Origin: Delphinapterus leucas
Taxonomy: Eukaryota > Chordata > Mammalia > Artiodactyla > Monodontidae
DNA: 64,000 bases
Direction: 5' to 3'
Assembly: GCF_002288925.2 (NCBI RefSeq)
Contig: NW_022098008.1
Span: 8,104,036 to 8,168,035, forward strand
Shown here: positions 11,804 to 21,928 of the stretch, piece by piece
Position numbering within the stretch: position 1 is the stretch's first letter
Layout of the letters: every line of letters begins with the position of its first letter
Made by a program: the position numbers and the translations under genes
Notes under the pieces: model-generated
Seen by the model: the letters and a program-made list of their open reading frames with translations, nothing else
The model's database searches: none
What the model was told of the DNA's origin: nothing

Positions 11804-12008
11804 GGGCTTCCCTGGTGGCGCAGTGGTTGAAAGTCCGCCTGCCGATGCAGGGGACATGAGTTCATGCCCCGGTCCGGGAAGATCCCACATGCCGTGGAGC
11901 AGCTGGGCCCATGAGTCATGGCCACTGAACCCGCGTGTCCGGAGCCTGTGCTCCACAATGGGAGAGGCCACAACAGTGAGAGGCCCGCGTGCCACAAAAA
12001 AAAAGAAA
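11804..12008 (+). mobile_element. CHR-family SINE, young 205-bp subtype
   Basis: This is a complete copy. The head is GGGCTTCCCTGGTGGCGCAG, the A box region is AGTGGTTGAAAGTCCGCC and the B box region is GAGTTCATGCCCCGG. The body runs AGCAGCTGGGCCCATGAG to CCACAACAGTGAGAGGCC and ends in an interrupted A tail. The perfect 14-bp target-site duplication and low divergence show a recent insertion. Minus-strand frames at 11753-12106 are antisense to it. Confidence 0.92.
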
Positions 12009-12022
12009 AAAAATGTCCAACA
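12009..12022 (+). repeat. Target-site duplication, right copy
   Basis: Exact match to 11790-11803 after the A tail. Confidence 0.9.
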
Positions 12023-12632
12023 AAAAGTATTATCATCATCATAGTTTGAGTGTTGCTGGAGTTTTTTTTCTCTTTCTTGCTCATCCACTACAAATGTGTT
12101 ACTCAATTTTGACAGATTTAGTTTTAAATATTTTTAGCCCCTTCGTGTAATCTCCTCCCCTTGCGGGTGGGCTGGGCATCCCTTGCTTCTAATGAGTGAC
12201 GTGCAGCAAGAGTGATGGTATGTTATTCCTGAGATAGCTTATACAAGACTGATTTCCCTCCCGTTTTTGCTTTCTCTCTCTTTGGTTCTCCTGGCTTGTT
12301 TGCTCTGCTGAAACAAGCTGCCGTTTTGTGAGGTAAGGGACCAAGGAACTGATGATGGCCTTTGGCCAATAGCCAGAGAGAAACTGAGGCCCCCAGACGA
12401 ACAACCGAGGTTGGTCGGTTGTAACCCAGTGTAATTTTTTTATGCAACAAATACCTAACTGATGCATCTACATTGTACTAAACACGATAAGAAAATTTGG
12501 GTTTAACCTCCAAGGGGCGAAGAGGTTGAACTTGCAGCTTTCTAGGGAAAGCCAGTGGATTGCATTCTTACCAAAGCACTACACTTGCCTTTTGAGCAAT
12601 GGCTGTTTTGGAGGGTTCTACTGAAAAAAATT
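12023..12632. other. Unique non-coding DNA, nothing recognised
   Basis: The stretch between the SINE and the full-length L1 shows no recognised repeat or exon. Two overlapping minus-strand frames at 12189-12467 conflict with each other and have no motif. Confidence 0.5.
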
Positions 12633-12647
12633 AAAATGCTAAGCCTC
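12633..12647 (+). repeat. L1 target-site duplication, left copy
   Basis: AAAATGCTAAGCCTC, preceded by TT, is the classic TT/AAAA nick site of the L1 endonuclease. It recurs exactly at 20201-20215. Confidence 0.95.
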
Positions 12648-12651
12648 GGGG

Positions 12652-12661
12652 AAGATGGCGG
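12652..12661 (+). promoter_or_regulatory. YY1-like site at the L1 5' end
   Basis: AAGATGGCGG lies within the first 15 bases of the element. In human L1 the equivalent motif binds YY1 and sets the transcription start. Here the role is inferred from the matching motif and position. Confidence 0.6.
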
Positions 12662-13303
12662 AAGAGTAAGACGCGGAGATCGCCTTCCTCCCCACGGATA
12701 CACCAGAAATACATCTACACGTGGAACAACTCCTACAGAACACCTACTGAAGGCTGGCAGAAGACCTCAGACCTCCCAAAAGGCAAGAAACTCCCCACGT
12801 ACCTGGGTAGGGCAAAAGAAAAAAAGAAAAAACAGAGACAAAAGAATAAGGACGGAACCTGCACCAGTGGGAGGGAGCTGTGAAGGAGGAAAAGTTTCCA
12901 CACACTAGGAAGCCCCTCCGCGGGCGGAGACTGCGGGAGGCAGAGGGGGGAGCTTCGGTACCGCGGAGTAGTGCACAGCGACGGGTGCGGAGGGCAAAGC
13001 GGTGAGATTCCCGCACAGAGGATCGGTGCCGACCGGCACTCACCAGCCGGAGAGGCTTGTCTGCTCACCCGCCGGGGCGGGCGGGGCTGCGAGCTGGGGC
13101 TCGGTTTCGGTTTTGGACTGAGCGCAGGGAGAGGACTGGGGTTGGCGGCTTGAACATAGCCTGAAGGGGTTAGTGCACCACGACTAGCCGGGAGGGAGTT
13201 CGGGGAAAAGCCTGCACCTGCCGAAGAGGCAAGAGACTTTTTCTTCCCTCTTTGTTTCCTGGTGCGCGAGGAGAGGGGTTTAAGAGCGCTGCTTAAAGGA
13301 ACT

Positions 13304-13377
13304 CCAGAGACGGGCGCGAGCCGCGGCTGAAAGCGCGGACCCAGAGACGGGCGCGAGCCGCGGCTGAAAGCGCGGAC
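13304..13377 (+). repeat. Two tandem 37-bp units in the L1 5'UTR
   Basis: The units at 13304-13340 and 13341-13377 are identical. Each starts CCAGAGACGGGCGCGAG and ends AAGCGCGGAC. A decayed third start (CCAGAGAGGGGCGGGAG) follows at 13379. Tandem promoter units are a known style in some mammalian L1 families (mouse monomers), but two short units are not the same as a monomer array. Confidence 0.9.
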
Positions 13378-13900
13378 CCCAGAGAGGGGCGGGAGACGCT
13401 AAGGCTGCTGCTGCCGCCACCAAGGGGCCTGTGTGCGAGCACAGGTCACTCTCCACACCCCTCTTCCGCGGAGCCTGTGCAGCCCGCCACTGCCAGGTTC
13501 CCGGGATCCAGGGGCAACTTCCCCGGGAGAACGCACGGCGGACCTCAGGCTGGTGCAACGTCACGCCGGCCTCTGCCGCAACGTCACGCCGCCTCTGACG
13601 CCGCAGGCCCGCCCCGCACGCAGTGCCCCTCCTTCCGCCCCCCACCCCCGGCCTGAGTGAGCCAGAGCCCCCGAATCAGCGGCTCCTTTAACCCTGTCCT
13701 GTCTGAGCAAAAAACAGATGCCCTCCAGCGACCTACACGCAGAGGCAGGGCCAAATCCAAAGCTGAGCTCCTGTGAGCTGTGAGAACAAAGAAGAGAAAG
13801 GGAAATCTCTCCCAGCAGCCTCAGAAGCAGCGGATTAAAGCTCCACAATCAACTTGATATACCCTGCATCTATGGAATACCTGAATCGACAAGGAATGAT

Positions 13901-14320
13901 CCCAAATTGAAGAGGTGGACTTTAGGAGCGAGATCTATGATTTTTTTCCCTTTTCCTCTTTTTGTGAATGTGTACGTGTATGCTTCTGTGTGAGATCTTG
14001 TCTGTATACTCTTGCTTCCACCATTTGTCCTAGGGCTCTATCCGTCCATGGTTTTTTAAAAAAATTTTTTTTTCTCAATAATTAATTTTATTTGTAATAA
14101 CTTTATTATACTTTACCTTCGTTCTTTCTTTCTTTCTTTCCTTCCTTCCCTCCTTTAGACAACGAATCACCCCAAATTGAGGAGGTGGTCTCTGAGAGCA
14201 AGATTTATGATTTTTCCCCCTTTACCTCTTTTTGTGAAGGTGTATGTGTATGCTTCTGTGTAAGATTTTCTCTGTATAGCTTTGCTTCCAACATTTGTCC
14301 TAAGGTTCTATCCGTCCCTT
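13901..14320 (+). repeat. Duplicated block of about 150 bp in the L1 5'UTR
   Basis: The block from CCCAAATTGAAGAGGTGG (13901) to TATCCGTCC (about 14047) recurs 270 bp downstream as CCCAAATTGAGGAGGTGG (14171) to TATCCGTCC (about 14317). Both contain CTCTTTTTGTGAA and GTATGCTTCTGTGT. The copies have diverged by scattered substitutions, so the duplication is older than this insertion. Confidence 0.88.
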
Positions 14321-14383
14321 TTTTTTTTCTAAATATTTTTTAATTCAAAAACTATATTATACTTTATTTTATTTTTACTGTAT

Positions 14384-14508
14384 CTTCTTTCTTTCTGTCT
14401 TTTTTCCTTCTTTCCCTCCTCCTTCCTTCCTCCCTCCCTCCCTCCTTTATTTCCTTCTTTACTTCTTTCTTCCTTCCTTCCTCTCCTCCTTTCCTTCTTT
14501 CTTTCCTC
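14384..14508 (+). repeat. Long pyrimidine tract (CTTTC/TTCC)n
   Basis: About 125 bases are almost wholly C and T on this strand, with only a few purine interruptions, within the L1 5'UTR. A shorter tract of the same kind lies at 14121-14157. Confidence 0.9.
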
Positions 14509-15051
14509 ATACTTCTACTAATTCTCTCTACTTTTTCTCCCTTTTATTCTGAGCCGTGTGGATGAAAGGCTCTTGGTGCTCCAGCCAAGAGTCAGGGCTC
14601 TGCCTCTGAGGTAGGAGAGCCAACTTCAGGTCACTGGTCAGCAAGAGACCTCCCAGCTCCACATAATATTAAACGGTGGAAATCTCCCAGAGACCTCCAT
14701 CTTAACACCAGCACCCAGCTTCACTCAACGGCCAGCAAGCCACAGTGCTGGACAACCTATGCCAAACAACTAGCAAAACAGGAACAAAACCCCACCCATT
14801 AGCAGAGAGGCGGCCTAAAATCACAATAAGGCCACAGACACCCCAAAACACACCACCAGACGTGAACCTGCCCACTAAAGAGACAAGATCCAGCCTCATC
14901 CACCACAACACAGGCACTAGTCCCCTCCACCAGGAAGCCTACACAACCCACTGAAACAACCTTAGCCACTGGAGACAGACATCAAAAACAACGGGAACTA
15001 TGAAACTGCAGCCTGCAAAAAGGAGACTCCAAACACAGTAAGATAAGCAAA

Positions 15052-15945
15052 ATGAGAAGACAGAAAAACACACAGCAGATGAAGGAGCAAGATAAAAATG
15101 CACCAGACCTAACAAATGAAGAGGAAATAGGCAGTCTACCTGAAAAAGAATTCAGAATAATGATAGTAAGGATGATCCGAAATCTTGGAAATAGAATGGG
15201 CAAAATGCAAGAATCAGTTAACAAGGACCTAGAAGAAATAAAGATGAAACAAGCAACGATGAACAATGCAATAAATGAAATTAAAAATACTCTAGAAGGG
15301 ATCAATAGCAGAATAACTGAGGCAGAAGAACGGATAAGTGACCTGGAGGATAAAGTAGTGGAAATAACTACTGCAGAGCAGAATAAAGAAAAAAGAATGA
15401 AAAGAACTGAGGACAGTCTCAGAGACCTCTGGGACAACATTAAACGCACCAACATTCGAATTATAGGGGTTCCAGAAGAAGAAGAGAAAAAGAAAGGGAC
15501 TGAGAAAATATTTGAAGAGATTATAGTTGAAAACTTCCCTAATATGGGAAAGGAAATAGTTAATCAAGTCCAGGAAGCACAGAGAGTTCCATACAGGATA
15601 AATACAAGGAGAAATACGCCAAGACACATATTAATCAAACTGTCAAAAATTAAATACAAAGAAAGCATATTAAAAGCAGCAAGGGAAAAACAACAAATAA
15701 CACACAAGGGAATCCCCATAAGGTTAACAGCTGATCTCTCAGCAGAAACCCTACAAGCCAGAAGTGAGTGGCAGGACATACTGAAAGTGATGAAGGAGAA
15801 AAACCTGCAACCAAGACTACTCTACCCAGCAAGGATCTCATTCAGATTTGATGGAGAAATTAAAACCTTTACAGACAAGCAAAAGCTGAGAGAGTTTAGC
15901 ACCACCAAACCAGCTTTACAGCAAATGCTAAAGGAACTTCTCTAG
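15052..15945 (+). CDS. L1 ORF1 protein (RNA-binding chaperone), intact, 297 aa
   Basis: ORF1p forms trimers that coat L1 RNA in the cytoplasmic RNP and acts as a nucleic-acid chaperone. The frame is open from ATG to TAG. The start (MRRQKNTQQMKEQ) lies where related artiodactyl L1s begin. Residues about 40-130 are a heptad-rich coiled coil (IKNTLEGINSRITEAEERIS, LEDKVVEITTAEQNKEKRMK). The RRM follows, starting near NIRIIGVPEEEEK. The C-terminal domain follows (RHILIKLSKIKYKESILKAA, GIPIRLTADLSAETLQARS, LYPARISFRFDGEIKTF). It is shorter than the 338-residue human protein, mainly at the N-terminus. It is read by ribosomes upstream of ORF2 on a bicistronic RNA, 58 bp before the ORF2 start. No damaged motif is visible, in contrast to ORF2 next to it. 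Confidence 0.95.
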   Translation: MRRQKNTQQMKEQDKNAPDLTNEEEIGSLPEKEFRIMIVRMIRNLGNRMGKMQESVNKDLEEIKMKQATMNNAINEIKNTLEGINSRITEAEERISDLEDKVVEITTAEQNKEKRMKRTEDSLRDLWDNIKRTNIRIIGVPEEEEKKKGTEKIFEEIIVENFPNMGKEIVNQVQEAQRVPYRINTRRNTPRHILIKLSKIKYKESILKAAREKQQITHKGIPIRLTADLSAETLQARSEWQDILKVMKEKNLQPRLLYPARISFRFDGEIKTFTDKQKLREFSTTKPALQQMLKELL

Positions 15946-16003
15946 ACAAGGAACACAAGAGAAGGAAAAGACCTATAATAACGAACCCAAAACAATATAG
16001 AAA

Positions 16004-19000
16004 ATGGGAATAGGAACATACATATCGATAATTACCTTAAATGTAAATGGACTAAATGCTCCCACCAAAAGACACAGATTGGCTGAATGGATACAAAAAC
16101 AAGACCCTTATATATGCTGTCTACAAGAGACCCACTTCAGACCTAGAGACACATACAGACTGAAAGTAAGGGGATGGAAAAAGATATTCCATGCAAATGG
16201 AAACCAAAAGAAAGCTGGAGTAGCAATTCTCATATCAGACAAAATAGACTTTAAAATAAGGACTAATAAAAGAGACAAAGAAGGACACTACATAATGATC
16301 AAGGGATAGATCCAAGAAGAAGATATAACAATTGTAAATATTTATGCACCCAACATAGGAGCACCTCAATACATAAGGCAAATACTAACAGCCATAAAAG
16401 GGGAGATTGACAGTAACACATTCATAGTAGGGGACTTTAACACCCCACTTTCACCCATGGACAGATCATCCAAAATGAAAATAAATAAGGAAACACAAGC
16501 TTTAAATGATACATTAAACAAGATGGACTTAGTTGATATTTATAGGACATTCCATCCAAAAACAACAGGATACACATTTTTCTCAAGTGCTCATGGAACA
16601 TTCTCCAGGATAGATCATATCTTGGGTCAAAAATCAAGCCTTGGTAAATTTAAGAAAATTGAAATTGTATCAAGTATCTTTTCTGACCACAACGCCATGA
16701 GACTAGATATCAATTACAGGAAAAGATCTGTAAAAAATACAAACACATGGAGGCTAAACAATACACTACTTAATAATGAAGTGATCACTGAAGAAATCAA
16801 AGAGGGAATAAAAAAATGCCTAGAAACAAATGATAGTGCAGACACAACGACCCAAAACCTATGGGATGCAGCAAAAGCAGTTCTAAGGGGGAAGTTTATA
16901 GCAATACAAGCCCACCTTAAGAAGCAGGAAACATCTCGAATAAACAACCTAACCTTGCACCTCAAGCAATTAGAGAAAGAAGAACAAAAAAACCCCAAAG
17001 CTAGCAGAAGGAAAGAAATCATAAAAATCAGATCAGAAATAAATGACAAAGAAATGAAGGAAACGATAGCAAAGATCAATAAAACTAAAAGCTGGTTCTT
17101 TGAGAAGATAAACAAAATAGATAAACCACTAGCCAGACTCATCAAGAAAAAAAGGGAGAAGACTCAAATCAAGAGAATTAGAAATGAAAAAGGAGAAGTA
17201 ACAACTGACACTGCAGAAATACAAAAGATCATGAGACATTACTACAAGCAACTCTATGCCAAGAAAATGGACAACCTGGAAGAAATGGACAAATTCTTAG
17301 AAATGCACGACTTGCCAAGACTGAATCAGGAAGAAATAGAAAATATGAACAGACCAATCACAAGCACTGAAATTGAAACTGTGATTAAAAATCTTCCAAC
17401 AAACAAAAGCCCAGGACCAGATGGCTTCACAGGTGAATTCTATCAAACGTTTAGAGAAGAACCAACACCTGTCCTTCTCAAACTCTTCCAAAGTATAGCA
17501 GAGGGAGGAACACTCCCAAATTCCTTCTACGAGGCCACCATCACCTTGATACCAAAACCAGACAAGGATGTCACAAAGAAAGAAAACTACAGGCCAATAT
17601 CACTGATGAACATAGATGCAAAAATCCTCAACAAAATACTAGCAAACAGAATCCAACAGCACATTAAAAGGATCATACACCATGATCAAGTGGGGTTTAT
17701 TCCAGGAATGCAAGGATTCTTCAATATACGCAAATCTATCAATGTGATAAACCATATTAACAAATTGAAGGAGAAAAACCATATGATCATCTCAATAGAT
17801 GCAGAGAAAGCTTTCGACAAAATTCAACACCCATTTATGATAAAAACCCTGCAGAAAGTAGGCATAGAGGGAAGTTTCCTCAACATAATAAAGGCCATAT
17901 ATGACAAGCCCACAGCAAACATCATCCTCAATGGTGAAAAACTGAAAGCATTTCCACTAAGATAAGGAACAAGACAAGGTTGCCCACTCTCACCACTCTT
18001 ATTCAACATAGTTTTGGAAGTTTTAGCCACAGCAATCAGAGAAGAAAAGGAAATAAAAGGAATCCAAATCGGAAAACAAGAAGTAAAGCTGGCACTGTTT
18101 GCAAATGACATGATACTATACATAGAGAATCCTAAAGATGCTACCAGAAAACTACTAGAGCTAATCAATGAATTTGGTAAAGTAGCAGGATACTAAATTC
18201 ATGCACGGAAATCTCTGGCATTCCTATATACTAATGATGAAAAATCTGAAAGTGAAATCAAGAAAACACTCCCATTTACCATTGCAACAAAAAGAATAAA
18301 ATATCTAGGAATAAACGTACCTAAGGAGACAAAAGACCTGTATGCAGAAAATTATAAGACACTGATGAAAGAAATTAAAGATGATGCAAATAGATGGAGA
18401 GATATACCATGTTCTTGGATGGGAAGAATCAACATTGTGAAAATGACTCTACTACCCAAAGCAATCTACAGATTCAATGCAATCCCTATCAAACTACCAC
18501 TGGCATTTTTCACAGAACTAGAACAAAAAATTTCGCAATTTGTATGGAAACACAAAAGAGCCCGAATAGCCAAAGCAATCTTGAGAACAAGAAAAGGAGC
18601 TGGAGGAATCAGGCTCCCTGACTTCAGACTATACTACAAAGCTACAGTAATCAAGACAGTATGGTACTGGCACAAAAACAGAAATATAGATCAATGGAAC
18701 AGGATAGAAAGCCCAGCGATAAACCCACGCACATATGGACACCTTATCTTTGATAAAGGTGGCAGGAATGTACAGTGGAGAAAGGACAGCCTCTTCAATA
18801 AATGGTGCTGGGAAAACTGGACAGGTACATGTAAAAGTATGAGATTAGATCACTCCCTAACACCATACACAAAAATAAGCTCAAAATGGATTAATGACCT
18901 CAATGTAAGGCCAGAAACTATCAAACTCTTAGAGGAAAACATAGGCAGAACACTCTATGACATAAATCACAGCAAGATCCTTTCTGACCCACCTCCTAGA

Positions 19001-19822
19001 GTAATGGAAATAAAAACAAAAATAAACAAATGGGACCTAATGAAACTTCAAAGCTTTTGCACAGCAAAGGAAACCATAATCAAGACCAAAAGACAACCCT
19101 CAGAATGGGAGAAAATATTTGCAAATGAAGCAAATGACAAAGGATTAATCTCCAAAATTTACAAGCAGCTCATGCAGCTCAATAACAAAAAAACAAACAA
19201 CCCAATCCAAAAATGGGCAGAAGACCTCAATAGACATTTCTCCAAAGAAGATATACAGAATGCCAACAAACACATGAAAGAATGCTCAACATCATTAATC
19301 ATTAGAGAAATGCAAATCAAAACTACAATGAGATATCATCTCACACCAGTCAGAATGGCCATCGTCAAAAAATCTAGAAACAATAAATGCTGGAGAGGGT
19401 GTGGAGAAAAGGGAACACTCTTGCACTGCTGGTGGGAATGTGAATTGGTTCAGCCACTATGGAGAACAGTATGGAGGTTCCTTAAAAAACTACAAATAGA
19501 ATTACCATATGACCCAGCAATCCCACTACTGGGCATATACCCTGAGAAAACCAAAATTCAAAAAGAGTCATGTACCAAAATGTTCATTGCAGCTCTATCT
19601 ACAATAGCCCGGAGATGGAAACAACCTAAGCGCCCATCATTGGATGAATGGATAAAGAAGATGTGGCACATATATACAATGGAATATTACTCAGCCTTAA
19701 AAAGAAATGAAATTGAGCTATTTGTAATGAGATGGATAGACCTAGAGTCTGTCATACAGAGTGAAGTAAGTCAGAAAGAAAAAGACAAATACCGTATGCT
19801 AACACATATATATGGAATTTAA
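16004..19822 (+). pseudogene. L1 ORF2 (endonuclease / reverse transcriptase) with three in-frame stops
   Basis: The frame is continuous for 1,273 codons, close to the usual 1,275, with no frameshift, but three stops interrupt it: TAG at 16307-16309, TAA at 17963-17965 and TAA at 18194-18196. The endonuclease domain shows [26 protein letters not shown] and SDHN. The Z region shows [20 protein letters not shown]. The RT shows [14 protein letters not shown], and RQGCPLSP directly after the second stop. The usual FADD active-site box reads LFANDMI (18098-18109), so one catalytic aspartate is asparagine. The C-terminal cysteine motif CX3CX7HX4C is kept ([19 protein letters not shown]). ORF2p normally nicks target DNA and copies L1 RNA at the nick. 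Truncated products of this copy could include only part of the endonuclease. Confidence 0.95.
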
Positions 19823-20200
19823 GGGGAAAAAAAATGTCATGAAGAACCTAGGGGTAAGACAGGAATAAAGACGCAGACCTACTGGAGAACGGACTTGAGG
19901 ATATGGGGAGGGGGAGGGGTGAGCTTTGACAGGGCGAGAGAGAGTCATGGACATATACACACTAACAAACGTAGTAAGGTAGATAGCTAGGGGGAAGCAG
20001 CCGCAAGGCACAGGGATATTAGCTCGGTGCTTTGTGACAGCCTGGAGGGGTGGGATAGGGAGAGTGGGAGGGAGGGAGACGCAAGAGGGAAGACATATGG
20101 GAACATATGTATATGTATAACTGATTCACTTTGTTATAAAGCAGAAACTAACACACCATTGTAAAGCAATTATACCCCAATAAAGATGTTTAAAAAAAAA
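19823..20200 (+). other. L1 3'UTR, G-rich tract and poly(A)
   Basis: After the ORF2 stop comes a typical short L1 3'UTR. It holds the G-rich run GGGGAGGGGGAGGGG near 19904-19918, which could fold as a G-quadruplex, and further G runs near 20046-20080. AATAAA occurs at 20179-20184, followed by an uninterrupted A tail. Confidence 0.9.
20179..20184 (+). terminator. L1 polyadenylation signal AATAAA
   Basis: The hexamer sits about 8 bp before the A tail of the full-length L1, as expected for its transcript end. Confidence 0.9.
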
Positions 20201-20215
20201 AAAATGCTAAGCCTC
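20201..20215 (+). repeat. L1 target-site duplication, right copy
   Basis: Exact 15-bp match to 12633-12647. The first A residues merge with the poly(A) tail. Confidence 0.95.
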
Positions 20216-21143
20216 ACCATCATGGGTTGGCCTCAGATTTGCAAAGCAAATGTTTAAATTCCCATATTCTTATCACTTGTATCTAGTACCTATGGTTCTA
20301 TCTTCTTTCTTTCTATTGCCTATGCTATTTTCTGCAGAACTGATCCCTCACACAACCTCCTAAGCTTACTACAGAGAAATACCACCTAGTACTTAGAATG
20401 TCAAAAGCACATTGTGAGTGAGCAAGCATATTCACAGTGCATAGTGATGCCAAGGCTGAAAAATTGATGCTTGGCGTATACCCAGCACCATCACTCCAGA
20501 TTAGGCCCTCGCCAGCTGCCATCAGCTCGGCCTTGCCTATACTGCTTACACAGAGATGGTCATTCAGGGTGTAAAACGGCCCAACAGAGCAGCCCACAGA
20601 TGTGCCTCTGCTTCAGGACAAAGATTTGCCCAGTTCTCGAATGGGCCACCTGCCTCCAAAGCAGATGGACACAAGGGAAAGCAGGGTGGAGATCAGGAGT
20701 GTGCACAGAAATATTTCCGTCTGGGGTAGCATTGGCATTTGGGAGCTTCCCACCATCTGCTGCCCCAGGGTTCCAAGTCTGCTAATCCAGCTTGCAGATG
20801 GATTGACATTCTGAAATTCTTAAACCTTGGGGATAGATTCAATGGTTCTCTGCAGTTGCCATGAAGATCGTGCCCATGCTCTATCAAAAGACATCTGAGG
20901 TCGATAGCTCTAAGGCTCCAATATTTTACCATCTAATTATTATGGGCCTGTAGTCTTTTCCTAAGGGGAGAGTGCACTGTCACTGTGGACTTTGAGGGAC
21001 AAAACCTTATTACCCATCTTTCCATTGTGTCACGGGGGGCCCACAGCACGTCTTTTTATGGACAGAAGACAAATTGAAAAGGTGAGGCCAACCTCAACTC
21101 CAGCCACGCTTATTCCCTGTGATCCAGCCGTGGACAATTTCTT
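20216..21143. other. Unique non-coding DNA, nothing recognised
   Basis: No repeat family or exon was recognised. Frames at 20325-20932 on both strands overlap and carry no motif. Confidence 0.5.
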
Positions 21144-21400
21144 ACGCACCATCACAACTACCACCAACAGCAACAACAGTAACAACAAAACCACCAGCAG
21201 CACTACCACCAAAAACAGCACACTGACCACCACCACCAATGACAACAAAACTAACAACAACAAAACCACCATGACCGACACCACCAACAAAAATAACAAA
21301 ACCACCACCACAGCTGCCCTCAGTGGCAGCAAAGCCACCATGGCGCCTGTCAATCACCACAACATCGCCACCACCATCCCAACCAACAACACAGCCAGCG
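21144..21400 (+). repeat. Imperfect (ACC/AAC)n trinucleotide tract, about 250 bp
   Basis: A long run of CAN-type triplets (ACC, AAC, AGC, AAA, ACA) with few breaks. Because no such triplet is a stop, a 192-codon frame stays open (20992-21570) and translates to an Asn/Thr-rich chain. The matching minus frame is Val/Leu/Gly-rich. Both are by-products of the repeat and not genes. The tract is a decayed microsatellite. Confidence 0.85.
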
Positions 21401-21589
21401 ACAGCAAAGTTATCATCACCTCAAGTAACCACAGAACCGTCACCCCACATTTATCAGATGTCCTCTCTGTCAAGTACTGTACTAAGTGTGTAAGTGTTGC
21501 ATGTGGATTCTTGTACTTATTCTCGACTCACTGGGGTCCTTTGAATGGCTCATTCTCTCTCAAGCTTTAGAACTTGTGCACATTTACCC

Positions 21590-21898
21590 CTTAAAACCCA
21601 GTACCTCTATCCTGTCACTCAGCGCACCGCCACTCCTGACTCTTTGGCAAACTCTATGCATCTTTTAAAACTTGACTTAGGTATCTTAGGGAGAATCAGG
21701 TGCCTCTTTCCTCTTCCCGTGAGCACTGCTCTCACAGAAGTTATCACGTGGTCGGGTAATTGCTTATTTCCGTGTGTCTCCTCCAACTGTGGTTAAACTT
21801 CATCAGGGAGACAGATTGTGTCTTCATCACATTTGTGTCTTCAATGCCAAGCACAGCTACATAGTATTCACTGCAATGAGTAGTAAAGCTCTACTGGA
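21590..21898 (+). mobile_element. L2 3'-end fragment
   Basis: The order of blocks matches the L2 3' end: TCTTTGGCAAACTCTATGCATC, TTTTAAAACTTGACTTAGG, TCACAGAAGTTATCACGTGG, then the tail AACTTCATCAGGGAGACAGA, GTGTCTTCAATGCCAAGCAC and CATAGTATTCA. L2 is an extinct CR1-clade LINE that mobilised MIR. Confidence 0.75.
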
Positions 21899-21909
21899 AG
21901 GATGCGAAA

Positions 21910-21928
21910 GGGGCGGGGGGGGGAGGGG
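21910..21928 (+). other. G-quadruplex candidate
   Basis: Nineteen bases hold three G runs (G4, C, G9, A, G4). The long middle run can be split to give four stacked tracts. The claim rests on the sequence pattern only. Confidence 0.5.

Larger units (their letters stand above)
12648..15051 (+). promoter_or_regulatory. L1 5'UTR / internal promoter
   Basis: About 2.4 kb precede ORF1. The first kilobase is rich in G, C and CpG (for example GACGGGCGCGAGCCGCGG), unlike the AT-rich flanks, and fits the internal promoter that lets L1 carry its own transcription start. Three repeat features sit inside: a 37-bp tandem pair at 13304-13377, a duplicated block of about 150 bp (13901-14050 and 14171-14320), and long pyrimidine tracts at 14121-14157 and 14384-14508. 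Frames on both strands between 12555 and 13848 are products of the CpG-rich sequence lacking stops and are not genes. Confidence 0.85.
12648..20200 (+). mobile_element. Full-length L1 retrotransposon, about 7.55 kb
   Basis: The element has every part of a complete L1: a 2.4-kb GC-rich 5'UTR starting GGGGAAGATGGCGG, ORF1 (15052-15945), a short inter-ORF spacer, ORF2 (16004-19822), a 3'UTR with a G-rich tract, AATAAA at 20179-20184, and a pure A tail. Perfect 15-bp target-site duplications flank it, so it arrived by target-primed reverse transcription with no 5' truncation and no later boundary loss. ORF1 is open, but ORF2 has three premature stops and a changed RT active-site motif, so it cannot move by its own ORF2 protein. 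It could still supply ORF1 protein or antisense and chimeric transcripts if transcribed. Confidence 0.96.

Noticed and set aside
11804..11880. tRNA-like A and B boxes that might suggest a tRNA gene
   Set aside because: They belong to the tRNA-derived head of a CHR SINE. There is no cloverleaf or anticodon arm of a functional tRNA.
13304..13377. Tandem units considered as a CRISPR-like or satellite array
   Set aside because: Only two directly adjacent units without spacers, inside an L1 promoter of a mammalian genome.
12555..13848. Several 60-120 codon frames on both strands
   Set aside because: They fall in the CpG-rich L1 5'UTR or its border, where high GC removes stops. Opposite-strand frames overlap.
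20992..21570. 192-codon Asn/Thr-rich frame
   Set aside because: It is kept open by the (ACC/AAC)n tract, whose triplets cannot form stops. It is simple-repeat translation, not a gene.
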